Of a stretch of DNA of 37,473 nt, positions 22,822 through 31,210 are shown piece after piece. The notes below the pieces were generated by a model. That model was given only the letters and a program-made list of their open reading frames with translations. It was not told the DNA's origin and ran no database searches. The stretch is taken from the NCBI GenBank assembly GCA_902475025.1, contig CABRXX010000023.1, forward strand, positions 1 through 37,473, read 5' to 3'. The stretch comes from Merdiplasma sp905207905 (GTDB lineage: Bacteria > Bacillota > Clostridia > Lachnospirales > Lachnospiraceae). A program made the position numbers and the translations under genes. The first letter of the stretch is position 1. Every line of letters starts with the position of its first letter.

Positions 22822-23415
22822 ATGGCAGTTAATAGAGTTCCTGTACTTAAAAGATGTAGATCCCTTGGTCTTGACCCGATCTATTTAGGAATTGATAAAA
22901 AATCCAACAGAGAGTTAAAGCGCGCAAACCGTAAAGTAAGTGAGTACGGTCTGCAGTTGAGAGAAAAGCAGAAAGCAAAATTCATCTACGGTGTTCTGGA
23001 GAAACCTTTCAGAAATTATTACAAAAAAGCTGACAAAATGCCTGGCATGACAGGTCCGAACCTGATGACCTTGCTGGAGTGCAGACTGGATAACGTAATC
23101 TTCCGTCTTGGATTTGCACGTACCAGAAAAGAGGCACGTCAGATCGTTGACCACAAGCATGTATTGGTAAATGGCAAGCAGGTAAACATTCCTTCTTACC
23201 AGGTATGCGCTGGCGATGTAGTTGAGATCAAAGAGAAATGCAAAGGTTCCCAGAGATATAAAGATATTCTGGAAGTAACCGGCGGAAGACTGGTTCCCGA
23301 ATGGCTGGAGGCTGATGCCGAGGCACTTAAGGGTACTGTGAAGGAGCTTCCGGCAAGAGATGCCATCGATGTTCCGGTAAACGAAGTGCTTATCGTCGAG
23401 TTGTATTCTAAATAA
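22822..23415 (+). CDS. rpsD: 30S ribosomal protein S4
   Basis: S4 nucleates 30S assembly and can repress its own operon. The 197-residue protein lacks the N-terminal cysteine cluster found in zinc-binding S4; a single RCRSLGLDP is seen. It has the S4 RNA-binding domain at about residues 88-150 (RLDNVIFRLGFARTRKEARQ, HVLVNGKQVNIPSYQV) and ends VNEVLIVELYSK. AGGAGG lies upstream. rpoA follows after about 50 bases. Confidence 0.98.
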   Translation: MAVNRVPVLKRCRSLGLDPIYLGIDKKSNRELKRANRKVSEYGLQLREKQKAKFIYGVLEKPFRNYYKKADKMPGMTGPNLMTLLECRLDNVIFRLGFARTRKEARQIVDHKHVLVNGKQVNIPSYQVCAGDVVEIKEKCKGSQRYKDILEVTGGRLVPEWLEADAEALKGTVKELPARDAIDVPVNEVLIVELYSK

Positions 23416-23466
23416 TAAATTTTTGTCACCCTCAAAAATAAGATTACCCAAAAGGAGGGGCCTAGA

Positions 23467-24426
23467 TTGTTCGATTTTAACAAACCTAAAATTGAAATTG
23501 CTGAGATGTCTGAGGACAAGAAATACGGAAGATTTGTGGTAGAACCGTTAGAGCGAGGCTACGGTACCACCCTGGGAAATTCTCTGAGAAGAATTATGCT
23601 TTCTTCTCTGCCGGGGGCGGCTGTAAGTCAGGTGAAGATTGACGGCGTACTGCATGAGTTCAGTTCTATTCCTGGTGTAAAGGAAGACGTCACAGAGATT
23701 ATTATGAATATCAAATCACTGGCTATTAAAAATTCCAGTGAGACGAATGAGCCGAAGACCGCTTACATTGAGTTTGAAGGCGAGGGTGTGGTGACTGCCG
23801 GAGACATTCAGGTGGATCAGGATATTGAGATTATGAATCCGGATCAGGTGATTGCTACCTTAAATGGCGGAGCTGACAGCAAGCTGTATATGGAGCTGAC
23901 CATTACTAAAGGCAGAGGCTACATCAGTGCAGATAAAGGCAAAAAAGAAGACATGCCTATCGGTATGATTGCAGTGGATGCGATTTACACACCGGTAGAG
24001 CGTGTGAATATGACAGTGGAAGATACCCGTGTCGGTCAGGTGACAGATTACGATAAATTGACACTGGACGTATTTACCAATGGAACGCTGGCCCCGGATG
24101 AGGCTGTCAGCCTGGCAGCCAAGGTTCTGAGCGCTCACTTAAGCCTATTTGTAGACTTGTCCGAGAATGCCAAGTCTGTAGAGGTGATGAGCGTGCAGGA
24201 AGACAATGAGAAGGAAAAAGTGATGGAGATGAACATCGACGAGCTGGAATTGTCCGTCCGTTCCTACAATTGTCTGAAGAGAGCTGGCATCAATACAGTT
24301 GAAGAGCTTTGCAGCAAGACTTCTGAGGATATGATGAAGGTTCGTAATCTGGGCCGCAAGTCATTGGAGGAAGTGCTGGCAAAACTGAAAGAATTAGGAT
24401 TACAGCTAAACCCTAGCGAGGAGTAA
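23467..24426 (+). CDS. rpoA: DNA-directed RNA polymerase subunit alpha
   Basis: RpoA is the assembly platform of RNA polymerase and binds UP elements. The 319-residue protein has the N-terminal dimerisation domain with GRFVVEPLERGYGTTLGNSL and RRIMLSSLPGAAV, and the C-terminal HhH domain ELSVRSYNCLKRAGINTVEE with RNLGRKSLEEVLAKLKELGL. It starts with TTG at 23467, eight bases after AAGGAGG, giving the family start MFDFNKPKIE. The end of the gene takes part in a CCCTAGC/GCTAGGG hairpin. Confidence 0.98.
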   Translation: MFDFNKPKIEIAEMSEDKKYGRFVVEPLERGYGTTLGNSLRRIMLSSLPGAAVSQVKIDGVLHEFSSIPGVKEDVTEIIMNIKSLAIKNSSETNEPKTAYIEFEGEGVVTAGDIQVDQDIEIMNPDQVIATLNGGADSKLYMELTITKGRGYISADKGKKEDMPIGMIAVDAIYTPVERVNMTVEDTRVGQVTDYDKLTLDVFTNGTLAPDEAVSLAAKVLSAHLSLFVDLSENAKSVEVMSVQEDNEKEKVMEMNIDELELSVRSYNCLKRAGINTVEELCSKTSEDMMKVRNLGRKSLEEVLAKLKELGLQLNPSEE

Positions 24427-24590
24427 TCCGAGCTAGGGTGCTACTTCACGAACCGTCAAGGTTTGTGAAGGTACCGCAAGAGGTTTTTGTGAAGAGTAAT
24501 CTTCACTTGGGTGATGCTTCACGAACCGCTAAGGTTTGTGAAGGTACCGCAAAGTTCTTTATGAGGAGTAATCCGAATTATAAACACACG
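24411..24590 (+). repeat. Tandem modular hairpins between rpoA and rplQ
   Basis: Five hairpins alternate. CCCTAGC/GCTAGGG (24411-24438) encloses GAGTAATCC. CTTCACGAACC/GGTTTGTGAAG follows at 24444-24470. GTGAAG-AGTAAT-CTTCAC is at 24489-24506. A second CTTCACGAACC/GGTTTGTGAAG is at 24517-24543. A weak TTTAT/ATAAA stem around GAGTAATCC ends the series near 24583. The CTTCACGAACC unit with the trailing GTACCGCAA is duplicated at a spacing of 73 bp. No T-run terminator is seen. Confidence 0.75.
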
Positions 24591-24664
24591 ATGGACATAG
24601 ACAGCATTCTGCCAGTAAGCCCGAAGTGTATGACAGAGTGTTCCAGAATGGAGGAAAAGAAAGA

Positions 24665-25201
24665 ATGGCAGGTTATAGAAAACTTAGCAGAACTGCAGAC
24701 CAGAGAAAGGCTCTGCTTAGAAACCAGGTAACAGCTCTGCTTTACAGAGGCAAAATCGTTACCACTGAGGCAAAGGCAAAAGAGGTTCGCAAAATTGCTG
24801 AAGGCCTGATTGCTATGGCAGTAAAAGAGAAGGACAACTTCGAGACTGTTACCGTAACCGCTAAGGTTGCCCGCAAGGACAAAGACGGTAAGAGAGTGAA
24901 AGAAGTAGTAGACGGCAAGAAAGTTACCGTATACGATGAAGTTCAGAAGGAAATCAAAAAGGATATGCCCAGCAGACTGCACGCAAGACGTCAGATGCTG
25001 AAGGTTCTTTATCCGGTAAAAGAGGTTCCGGCAGAGGCAGCTGGAAAGAAGAAGAATACCAAACAGGTAGATCTTCCTGCAAAGCTGTTTGATGAGATCG
25101 CACCCAAGTATGCTGATCGTAACGGCGGCTATACCCGTATCGTAAAGATCGGACAGCGTCGTGGAGACGGAGCTATGGAAGTAGTTCTGGAGCTGGTATA
25201 A
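24665..25201 (+). CDS. rplQ: 50S ribosomal protein L17 with long clostridial insertion
   Basis: L17 lies at the 50S tunnel exit. The core is RKLSRTADQRKALLRNQVTA and the C-terminal GGYTRIVKIGQRRGDGAMEV. The protein is 178 residues against about 120-127 in E. coli or Bacillus. The extra length lies at about residues 60-135 and is rich in Lys, Val and Asp, a pattern seen in Clostridia. The ATG at 24665 follows GGAGGAAAAG. A strong terminator ends the cluster just after it. Confidence 0.97.
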   Translation: MAGYRKLSRTADQRKALLRNQVTALLYRGKIVTTEAKAKEVRKIAEGLIAMAVKEKDNFETVTVTAKVARKDKDGKRVKEVVDGKKVTVYDEVQKEIKKDMPSRLHARRQMLKVLYPVKEVPAEAAGKKKNTKQVDLPAKLFDEIAPKYADRNGGYTRIVKIGQRRGDGAMEVVLELV

Positions 25202-25221
25202 TTTAACTGAGAGTAGATAGC

Positions 25222-25270
25222 AGGAGGCTGTGGCAAAAGAGAGAAGAATTTTGCGGCAGCCTCCTGTTTC
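25222..25270 (+). terminator. Intrinsic terminator of the rpmJ-rplQ cluster
   Basis: AGGAGGCTG and GCAAAA (25222-25238) pair with TTTTGC and CAGCCTCCT (25249-25265), with one two-base internal mismatch. GTTTCC follows. A second hairpin, AATCAGA/TCTGATT, lies at 25273-25300. Confidence 0.8.
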
Positions 25271-25345
25271 CTAATCAGAGAAACAAGAAGTTTTCTGATT
25301 GGGAAGCACTCTTTTGTTCCTTGAAACTTGGATAAAGGCAGCAGA

Positions 25346-26227
25346 ATGGGGAATTGGCGAATGATGGTGTTGTTTGTAATGATTGGGATGACGAAAGCAG
25401 AATTTCTGACTATGCCGGGTGTAGAGACAATGCTGAAGGATTTCCAGTCGAACCAGGTAAGGTGGGAGTTCTGGGCCCGTGGAACTGTAAAGCTGGATTT
25501 TCCCGTAAAACCGGAGGTTGTGCTGACTGATAGCATGCAGGTGGCAGAGAAGCTTTCAGCCACCGGCACTTGCTGCGTTGGCTATCAGAAGCCGGGAAAT
25601 ACAGAATTTTTTACTGGCGCGGAGCTAGTGCTGATTTCTTTTCTGAATTTGGACGCTGCCTTTTTTTCTAATATTTATCGCAGACACCAGGGACTGCCGG
25701 TGGTGATTGCAGAGACGGAGCATCTCTGTATTCGCGAGAGCGCTCCGACAGATTTTGACGAGCTGTATTGGATTTCCAGGGAAGATGGGAATTCAGACTA
25801 CATGGAAGCTATGGGGAGCGATGAGGAAGAGGAACGGGAAAAATTTTTGGACTATATCCGCTGTATGTACCAGTTTTATGGCTTCGGCCTCTGGACTGTG
25901 GAGGAGAAGGAGCATGGTAGGATTGTGGGACGCTGCGGTTTTTTTGTCACAGATGAGATTCCGGGAGGCTGTGTGGAAATTGGATATTTGATCGGGAAGA
26001 ACTATCGGAGAAAACATTTTGCCCTGGAAGCGTGCAGACAGATTTTGAACTATGCCTTCTATGATTTGGAAATACCGAAAGTATATGCAGCCATCCGTAA
26101 AGAGAACAGACCTTCTCAGGAGCTGGCAAAGCGGCTGGGATTTTGTCTTTCCGGGAGAGCGCATTCAGAACCAGGAACAGAATTGTGGATTGCGGTTGGT
26201 ACTCATCAGACAGTGCCGGAAGCATGA
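25346..26227 (+). CDS. GNAT family N-acetyltransferase with N-terminal accessory domain
   Basis: The 293-residue protein has a C-terminal GNAT domain from about residue 126: LCIRESAPTDFDELYWIS, then GRIVGRCGFF, EIGYLIGKNYRRKHFALEAC (acetyl-CoA loop region) and ENRPSQELAKRLGF. The first 120 residues include VVLTDSMQVAEKLSATGTC, a small accessory domain seen with GNATs in Lachnospiraceae and of unknown role. The start is uncertain: the ATG at 25346 has AAAGG at some distance, and a TTG at 25328 and ATGs at 25361 and 25364 are alternatives. The substrate is unknown. Confidence 0.8.
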   Translation: MGNWRMMVLFVMIGMTKAEFLTMPGVETMLKDFQSNQVRWEFWARGTVKLDFPVKPEVVLTDSMQVAEKLSATGTCCVGYQKPGNTEFFTGAELVLISFLNLDAAFFSNIYRRHQGLPVVIAETEHLCIRESAPTDFDELYWISREDGNSDYMEAMGSDEEEEREKFLDYIRCMYQFYGFGLWTVEEKEHGRIVGRCGFFVTDEIPGGCVEIGYLIGKNYRRKHFALEACRQILNYAFYDLEIPKVYAAIRKENRPSQELAKRLGFCLSGRAHSEPGTELWIAVGTHQTVPEA

Positions 26228-26323
26228 GCCGATCAGAGCGGGCTGGAGAAAGGAAATAGGACAGGAAGGCTTGAGACAGCGGGGACTGGCGAAAAGGATA
26301 AGACAACAGAAAATGCAGAAAAA

Positions 26324-26400
26324 ACGACTGCCGGAAGGAACTTCAAACAGGAGGAGATACGCTCTTGATCGGTTGAAGTTTTTACAGCAGTCGTATTTTT
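26324..26400 (+). terminator. Two-arm terminator after the GNAT gene
   Basis: ACGACTGC (26324-26331) pairs with GCAGTCGT (26387-26394), followed by ATTTTT. Within it AACTTCAA (26339-26346) pairs with TTGAAGTT (26373-26380). The rest of the 378-bp gap to 26605 holds a 43-codon frame (26446-26577) that I do not accept as a gene. Confidence 0.65.
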
Positions 26401-26605
26401 GTCATAGGAGATTTGTAGTATCAGCGTATTGCCCCCTGTACACTGATGCTAGCTGCGGGTGAGCACAACATTGAAAATTCAGCAAATTTCCATGACGGAC
26501 AATTGGGCCGGAAAGAGGAGAAACTGCTCTTTCGTGACCATATGTTCCTTAAATATGGATTTGAAACCAATTTTTAAGAAGAATCTCCGAGAAGATATTA
26601 TAAAA

Positions 26606-27127
26606 TCAGCGTTTCTCCGGTTCTGGATAATCAATGCCGAAGGTATCCACAGTCATAGATTTGATCTTCTGTTCTTCCATAGGGCGATCATTGTAATCGG
26701 TATCCACTTCGGCAATTTTGTTTACGACATCCATGCCCTCAGTGATTTTGCCGAAAGCCGCATAGGCACCGTCCAGATGGGGCGCGTTTTTATGCATAAT
26801 AAAGAACTGAGAACCGGCAGAGTTAGGATCCATAGCTCGAGCCATGGAGAGAACTCCTGCTGTGTGCTTTAAGCTGTTAGGCACACCGTTCTGGGCAAAT
26901 TCTCCTTTAATGCAGTAGCCGGGGCCGCCCATCCCGTTTCCGTCAGGACAGCCGCCCTGGATCATAAAGCCATTGATCACACGGTGAAAAATCAATCCGT
27001 TATAAAAGCCTTTTTTAACCAGGCTAATAAAGTTGTTTACAGAGATGGGAGCCACCTCAGGGTATAATTCTAATTTCATTACGTCACCATTTTCCATTGT
27101 AATGGTAACCATGGGATTCTGAGCCAT
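26606..27127 (-). CDS. Cyclophilin-type peptidyl-prolyl cis-trans isomerase
   Basis: The enzyme interconverts cis and trans prolyl bonds during protein folding. The 173-residue protein is a single cyclophilin domain with no signal peptide, so it is cytoplasmic. The active-site motif FHRVINGFMIQGG is at residues 47-59 (R49, F54, Q57), SAGSQFFI is at 103-110 and HLDGAYAAFGKI near 117. The Trp that confers cyclosporin sensitivity in human cyclophilin A is not conserved. A promoter with a 17-bp spacer lies about 100 bp upstream. Confidence 0.93.
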   Translation of the reverse strand: MAQNPMVTITMENGDVMKLELYPEVAPISVNNFISLVKKGFYNGLIFHRVINGFMIQGGCPDGNGMGGPGYCIKGEFAQNGVPNSLKHTAGVLSMARAMDPNSAGSQFFIMHKNAPHLDGAYAAFGKITEGMDVVNKIAEVDTDYNDRPMEEQKIKSMTVDTFGIDYPEPEKR

Positions 27128-27224
27128 AATACTCTCCTTTCTTTTGCCGGGAACGCCGCGGCAGAACTGTAAATCATTTTAAAACCACCGAATTTGAAAA
27201 AAGAGATCCGGAGGCTTCTCTCTA

Positions 27225-27253
27225 TTTATACCATATTTTTTCCAAAGGGGCAA
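27225..27253 (-). promoter_or_regulatory. Sigma-A promoter for the cyclophilin gene
   Basis: On the minus strand TTGCCC (27248-27253), 17 bp, and TATAAA (27225-27230). The leader includes a short AGAG/CTCT hairpin. Confidence 0.7.
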
Positions 27254-27372
27254 GTCATGGAAGAAAAGAGCCCTGGGCTGGCCTGCCGTAAAAAGGATAC
27301 AGCAGAGAGTGGGGGACTTTTTGCTGCGGAGAAGAGATAGAAGCGAAATCCACTGGTTTTTAGTGCTTCCTC

Positions 27373-27401
27373 TTGCTTTTTAAGGGTGTAGTTGATATAA
27401 T
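27373..27401 (+). promoter_or_regulatory. Candidate sigma-A promoter upstream of the ECF operon
   Basis: TTGCTT (27373-27378), a 17-bp spacer and TATAAT (27396-27401). The transcript would begin near 27408 and meet a terminator-like hairpin almost at once. Confidence 0.6.
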
Positions 27402-27412
27402 CTGACAGATGG

Positions 27413-27441
27413 TATACCGCCTGAAGACAGGCGTATTTTTT
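27413..27441 (+). terminator. Terminator-like hairpin immediately after the ECF promoter
   Basis: CGCCTG-AAGA-CAGGCG (27418-27433), extended by flanking ATA/TAT across a bulged base, is followed by ATTTTTT. Its distance from the predicted start is only about 10 nt. Confidence 0.6.
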
Positions 27442-27457
27442 GTGACACAGGAAATGT

Positions 27458-27560
27458 TTTTTATTTCATAGGAATCTTTTCTATGAAACAAAAATGTTCC
27501 GAAGGATCGCACTGCGGCGGACCGGAAAGATGCCGCTGAAGCGACAAGGCTCAGGCGGAG
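27458..27560 (+). repeat. Intergenic repeat, family R copy 3
   Basis: The palindrome TTATTTCATAGGAA...TTCTATGAAACAA is followed by the GC-rich module GGATCGCACTGCGGCGGA, GGAAAGATGCCGCTGAAGC and CAGGCGGAG. It matches 15199-15302 through both parts with scattered changes. Confidence 0.7.
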
Positions 27561-27586
27561 AAGTCTGCCAGCAGACTTCATTTTTA
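27560..27586 (+). terminator. Second terminator-like hairpin in the ECF leader
   Basis: GAAGTCTGC-CA-GCAGACTTC (27560-27579) is a perfect 9-bp stem followed by ATTTTTA. It lies 49 bases before the ecfA1 start, so transcripts must read through it to reach the operon. Confidence 0.7.
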
Positions 27587-27634
27587 TGCTGAGGTCAGAT
27601 ATGCCTGCGTCAGGCAGGAGAAAGAAGCAGCCAG

Positions 27635-28636
27635 ATGAATATAATTAATGGAAAAAAACTGGAATTTGAATATGTGAAACTAGATGAGAATGGTCAGGTA
27701 GAGTCCAGAATGAAGGCCGTGGACGGCGTGGATCTGAATGTGCAGGCAGGAGATTTTATTGCAATCCTGGGACACAATGGATCCGGAAAATCTACTCTGG
27801 CCAAGCATATCAATGCGATTTTGCTTCCTACAGAGGGGACGCTGTATGTGGATGGCAAGGATACCAAGGATGAGAGCAAGCTTTGGGAGATCCGTCAGAC
27901 GGCAGGTATGGTGTTTCAAAATCCGGATAATCAGATCATTGGAACTATAGTGGATGAGGATGTGGGATTTGGTCCGGAGAATATGGGGATACCTAAGGAA
28001 GAAATCTGGCGCCGTGTGGAAAACAGTCTGAAGGCAGTAGGAATGTGGGAATATCGTTCGCATTCTCCCAATAAGCTGTCTGGAGGACAGAAACAGCGGG
28101 TGGCCATAGCAGGAGTAGTGGCGATGCAGCCGAAATGTATTGTTTTGGATGAGCCTACCGCCATGCTGGATCCCAATGGAAGAAAAGAAGTGATCCAGAC
28201 GATCCGGGAGCTGAACCGTCTGGAAAAGGTAACGGTGATCCTGATTACTCATTACATGGAAGAGGTGATCCATGCAGATCAGGTAATTGTGATGGATCAG
28301 GGGAAGATCGTGATGCAGGGCACTCCCAGGGAAATTTTTTCTCAGGTGGAAAAGCTGAAAGCCTACCGTTTGGATGTACCCCAGGCAACGCTGTTGGCTC
28401 ATGAGCTTCGCAGAGAAGGTCTGGATTTGCCGGAAGACATCCTGAGTATTGAGGAGCTGACAGCGGCACTGGAAAGGTGCAGGAAGTCTCAAGGACAGAG
28501 CGGGGAAATTAAGACGGTGAATTCTGAGAAAAGGGAAGAAAAGAATGGAGAGGCCGGAGAAAGGATAAGTCCCCACAAGAAAAACTTGAAAAGATCCGGG
28601 CAAGAGGAAAGTGCAGGTGAGCGTTGTGGCAATTAA
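27635..28636 (+). CDS. ecfA1: Energy-coupling factor transporter ATPase EcfA1
   Basis: EcfA1 is one of two ATPases that drive vitamin or metal uptake through ECF transporters. The 333-residue protein has Walker A GHNGSGKST (46-54), the Q-loop at Q95, the signature LSGGQ (148-152), Walker B CIVLDEP (168-174) and the switch His at 206. The family is usually about 280 residues; this one has an extra tail of about 50 residues after 283, rich in Lys, Glu and Ser and with no predicted domain. The tail overlaps the start of ecfA2. The ATG is preceded by GGAG about 14 bases upstream and a weaker purine stretch closer in. Confidence 0.95.
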   Translation: MNIINGKKLEFEYVKLDENGQVESRMKAVDGVDLNVQAGDFIAILGHNGSGKSTLAKHINAILLPTEGTLYVDGKDTKDESKLWEIRQTAGMVFQNPDNQIIGTIVDEDVGFGPENMGIPKEEIWRRVENSLKAVGMWEYRSHSPNKLSGGQKQRVAIAGVVAMQPKCIVLDEPTAMLDPNGRKEVIQTIRELNRLEKVTVILITHYMEEVIHADQVIVMDQGKIVMQGTPREIFSQVEKLKAYRLDVPQATLLAHELRREGLDLPEDILSIEELTAALERCRKSQGQSGEIKTVNSEKREEKNGEAGERISPHKKNLKRSGQEESAGERCGN

Positions 28637-29474
28637 GATTGAGCATTTAAATTATACCTATAGCACAGGAACCGCCTTTGAAAAGCACGCTCTGAAGGAT
28701 ATTAATCTGGAGATACCAAACGGGCAGTTTATCGGTCTGATCGGCCATACAGGATCTGGAAAATCTACGCTGATCCAGCATCTGAACGGATTGCTGAAGG
28801 GAACCTCAGGAACCATTTATTATGATGGAGAATCTATTTATGGGGAAGGATACCAGATGAAAGATCTGCGAAGCAAGGTAGGACTGGTATTTCAGTATCC
28901 GGAACATCAGCTTTTCGAGATCGATGTCTTTCATGATGTATGTTTTGGCCCCAAAAATCTGGGGCTGAGCATGGAGGAAGTGGAAGAGCGGGCCAGAGAA
29001 GCGCTGGATCAGGTGGGACTGGGACATGAGTTCTATAAAAAATCTCCCTTTGAGCTTTCGGGAGGGCAGAAACGCAGGGTGGCTATTGCAGGTATTTTGG
29101 CTATGAAGCCGGAAGTTTTGATCCTGGATGAGCCAACCGCAGGACTGGATCCCAAAGGAAGAGATGAGATCCTGGATCAGGTAGCCAGACTGCATCGGGA
29201 ACGGAAGATCACAGTCATCCTGGTTTCACACAGTATGGAGGATGTGGCCAATTATGTGGAGCGTATTATTGTGATGAACCGGGGGGAGGTACTCTTTGAC
29301 CAGACTCCGGCAGCCGTATTTGCCCATTATAAGGAACTGGAGGCGGTTGGTCTGGCAGCCCCACAGGTAACATATGTAACCCAGAAACTGAAGGAAACAG
29401 GCTGGGATATTGATACCTCCGTTACAACTATTGAAGAAGCAAAGCAGGCGATTTTGAAGGCCCTGCACAGATAA
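28626..29474 (+). CDS. ecfA2: Energy-coupling factor transporter ATPase EcfA2
   Basis: EcfA2 pairs with EcfA1 under the EcfT scaffold. The 282-residue protein has Walker A GHTGSGKST (40-48), Q90, LSGGQ (144-148), the Walker B glutamate E169 in DEP and H202. I chose the GTG at 28626 because it gives the family start MAIKIEHLNYTY and is preceded by AGGTGA, a match to the anti-Shine-Dalgarno; GTGs at 28611 and 28617 are alternatives. It overlaps ecfA1 by 11 bases. Confidence 0.94.
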   Translation: MAIKIEHLNYTYSTGTAFEKHALKDINLEIPNGQFIGLIGHTGSGKSTLIQHLNGLLKGTSGTIYYDGESIYGEGYQMKDLRSKVGLVFQYPEHQLFEIDVFHDVCFGPKNLGLSMEEVEERAREALDQVGLGHEFYKKSPFELSGGQKRRVAIAGILAMKPEVLILDEPTAGLDPKGRDEILDQVARLHRERKITVILVSHSMEDVANYVERIIVMNRGEVLFDQTPAAVFAHYKELEAVGLAAPQVTYVTQKLKETGWDIDTSVTTIEEAKQAILKALHR

Positions 29475-29486
29475 GAGGATAAAGCT

Positions 29487-30320
29487 ATGTTAAGAGATAT
29501 CACCTTGGGCCAGTATTATCCGGCAGATTCATCGATTCATAAACTGGACCCGCGGGTAAAGCTGGCAGGCACACTGGTATTTATTATATCGCTGTTTGCC
29601 TTCCATTCCATAAGCAGCTATTTGCTGGCGACTTTGGCGCTGGCGGCAGTGATCAAAGTATCAAAAGTTCCTTTTTCCTTCATTGTAAGGGGATTAAAGA
29701 CGATTTTTCTGCTGATGCTGATAACCGTAGTGTTTAACCTGTTTTTGACTCCGGGAACCCCGGTGGTTCACATCTGGAAGCTGACCATTACCTGGGAGGG
29801 AATCCGGGTTGCTGTTTTTATGGTGATCCGTTTGATTTATCTGATCATTGGATCTTCTGTCATGACCCTGACCACCACTCCCAACGATTTGACGGACGGG
29901 TTGGAAAAGGGCTTGGGATTTTTAAATAAGATTCACATTCCGGTGCATGAGATCGCAATGATCATGTCCATTGCTCTTCGTTTTATTCCTATTTTAATGG
30001 AAGAGACAGATAAGATTATGAAGGCTCAGATGGCCAGAGGGGCAGATTTTGACAGCGGAGGCCTGATACAGAAAGCAAAGAGCATGGTTCCGCTGCTGGT
30101 TCCTTTGTTTATTTCCGCATTCCGAAGAGCCAACGATCTGGCGATGGCTATGGAGGCCAGAGGATATCATGGCGCTGAGGGAAGAACAAAAATGCGGCCG
30201 CTGGAATACAAAAAGAGAGATCGTATTGCCTATGGCTTCCTGTTTTTGTATCTGGCAGCTATGTTTCTGATAAGCCGGTATGTGCAGATAGAGGCCTGGA
30301 TTGGGCTTCTGTGGAAATGA
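29487..30320 (+). CDS. ecfT: Energy-coupling factor transporter transmembrane protein EcfT
   Basis: EcfT is the membrane scaffold linking the ATPases to substrate-binding S components. The 277-residue protein has about five or six membrane segments and the two coupling-helix Ala-Arg-Gly motifs, AQMARGADF at residues 180-188 and AMEARGYHGA at 221-230. It starts LRDITLGQYYPADSSIHKLD, the usual N-terminus. No S component gene is nearby, as in group II ECF modules that serve several dispersed S proteins. Confidence 0.96.
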   Translation: MLRDITLGQYYPADSSIHKLDPRVKLAGTLVFIISLFAFHSISSYLLATLALAAVIKVSKVPFSFIVRGLKTIFLLMLITVVFNLFLTPGTPVVHIWKLTITWEGIRVAVFMVIRLIYLIIGSSVMTLTTTPNDLTDGLEKGLGFLNKIHIPVHEIAMIMSIALRFIPILMEETDKIMKAQMARGADFDSGGLIQKAKSMVPLLVPLFISAFRRANDLAMAMEARGYHGAEGRTKMRPLEYKKRDRIAYGFLFLYLAAMFLISRYVQIEAWIGLLWK

Positions 30321-30332
30321 GGCTCGGAGAAA

Positions 30333-31070
30333 ATGAAGAGAGTAAAATTGATCGTGGCCTATGACGGAACGAATTATTGCGGCTGGCAGGTACAGCCGAA
30401 TGGCAACACCATTGAAGCAGAGCTAAACCGTCATCTTTCAGAGCTTTTAGGTGAGGAGATTAAGGTTACCGGAGCCAGCCGGACGGATGCAGGAGTTCAT
30501 GCTATGGGAAATGTGGCTGTATTCGATACCAGTGCCAGAATGCCGGCAGAGAAGATCTCCTATGCCATGAACACCAGACTGCCTTCCGATATCCGAATTC
30601 AGGGATCTGAGGAGGTGGCTCCTGATTTTCATCCCCGTTTTTGTGAAACCAGAAAGACTTATGAATACCGGATTTGCAACCGACGGTTTGCCAATCCCTG
30701 CGAGCGGCTGTATTCCCTGTTTTATTACTGGGATTTGGATGAAAAACGGATGCAGCAGGCAGGCAATTACCTTATAGGCACCCATGATTTTACCAGTTTC
30801 TGTACGAACCGGCCGGAGATTCCTAATCGGATCCGTACAATTGAGACATTGGATGTGATGCGGGCGGGAGAGATGATCACAGTGCGGATTTGTGGAAACG
30901 GTTTTCTCTACAATATGGTGAGAATCATTGTAGGAACACTGCTACGTGTAGGAAGCGGCCAGATGGAGCCGGAGGAGATCCCCAAAATCTTGGAAGCAAA
31001 GGATCGGGGACTGGCAGGAGAAACCGCCAGACCGGAAGGGCTGATGCTCAAACAGATTGAGTATCTGTAG
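30333..31070 (+). CDS. truA: tRNA pseudouridine(38-40) synthase
   Basis: TruA makes pseudouridine at positions 38-40 of the tRNA anticodon arm. The 245-residue protein begins KLIVAYDGTNYCGWQVQPN and has the catalytic aspartate D52 in GASRTDAGVHA. Later motifs are RKTYEYRICN, GTHDFTSF and NGFLYNMVRIIVGTLL. It lies 12 bases after ecfT and is co-transcribed with it, a conserved arrangement in Firmicutes. A TTAAATTTCAC/GTGGAATTTAA hairpin follows the gene. Confidence 0.97.
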   Translation: MKRVKLIVAYDGTNYCGWQVQPNGNTIEAELNRHLSELLGEEIKVTGASRTDAGVHAMGNVAVFDTSARMPAEKISYAMNTRLPSDIRIQGSEEVAPDFHPRFCETRKTYEYRICNRRFANPCERLYSLFYYWDLDEKRMQQAGNYLIGTHDFTSFCTNRPEIPNRIRTIETLDVMRAGEMITVRICGNGFLYNMVRIIVGTLLRVGSGQMEPEEIPKILEAKDRGLAGETARPEGLMLKQIEYL

Positions 31071-31120
31071 CGCCAATGCAGGGAAAGCGCCAGACTGCAA
31101 TCGCGCTGTATTTAGCAGGA

Positions 31121-31148
31121 TTAAATTTCACGGCGGAGTGGAATTTAA
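31121..31148 (+). terminator. Hairpin after truA, weak terminator
   Basis: TTAAATTTCAC (31121-31131) pairs with GTGGAATTTAA (31138-31148) through 11 positions with one wobble. Only ATTTG follows, so termination may be incomplete. Confidence 0.5.
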
Positions 31149-31210
31149 ATTTGCAATGGAGAATGTATTTGATAGCTGTATGAAAAGTTGTATGAAAAAA
31201 GAAAAATCAG

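Noticed and set aside
26446..26577. A 43-codon frame in the gap after the second GNAT gene with protein-like composition, ending LKYGFETNF
   Set aside because: It has no ribosome binding site, its upstream frame is closed by a stop 30 bases earlier, and I recognise no family.
27680..28603. Minus-strand frame of 307 codons opposite ecfA1
   Set aside because: The plus strand encodes all ABC ATPase motifs in order, so this long antisense frame arises from codon bias.
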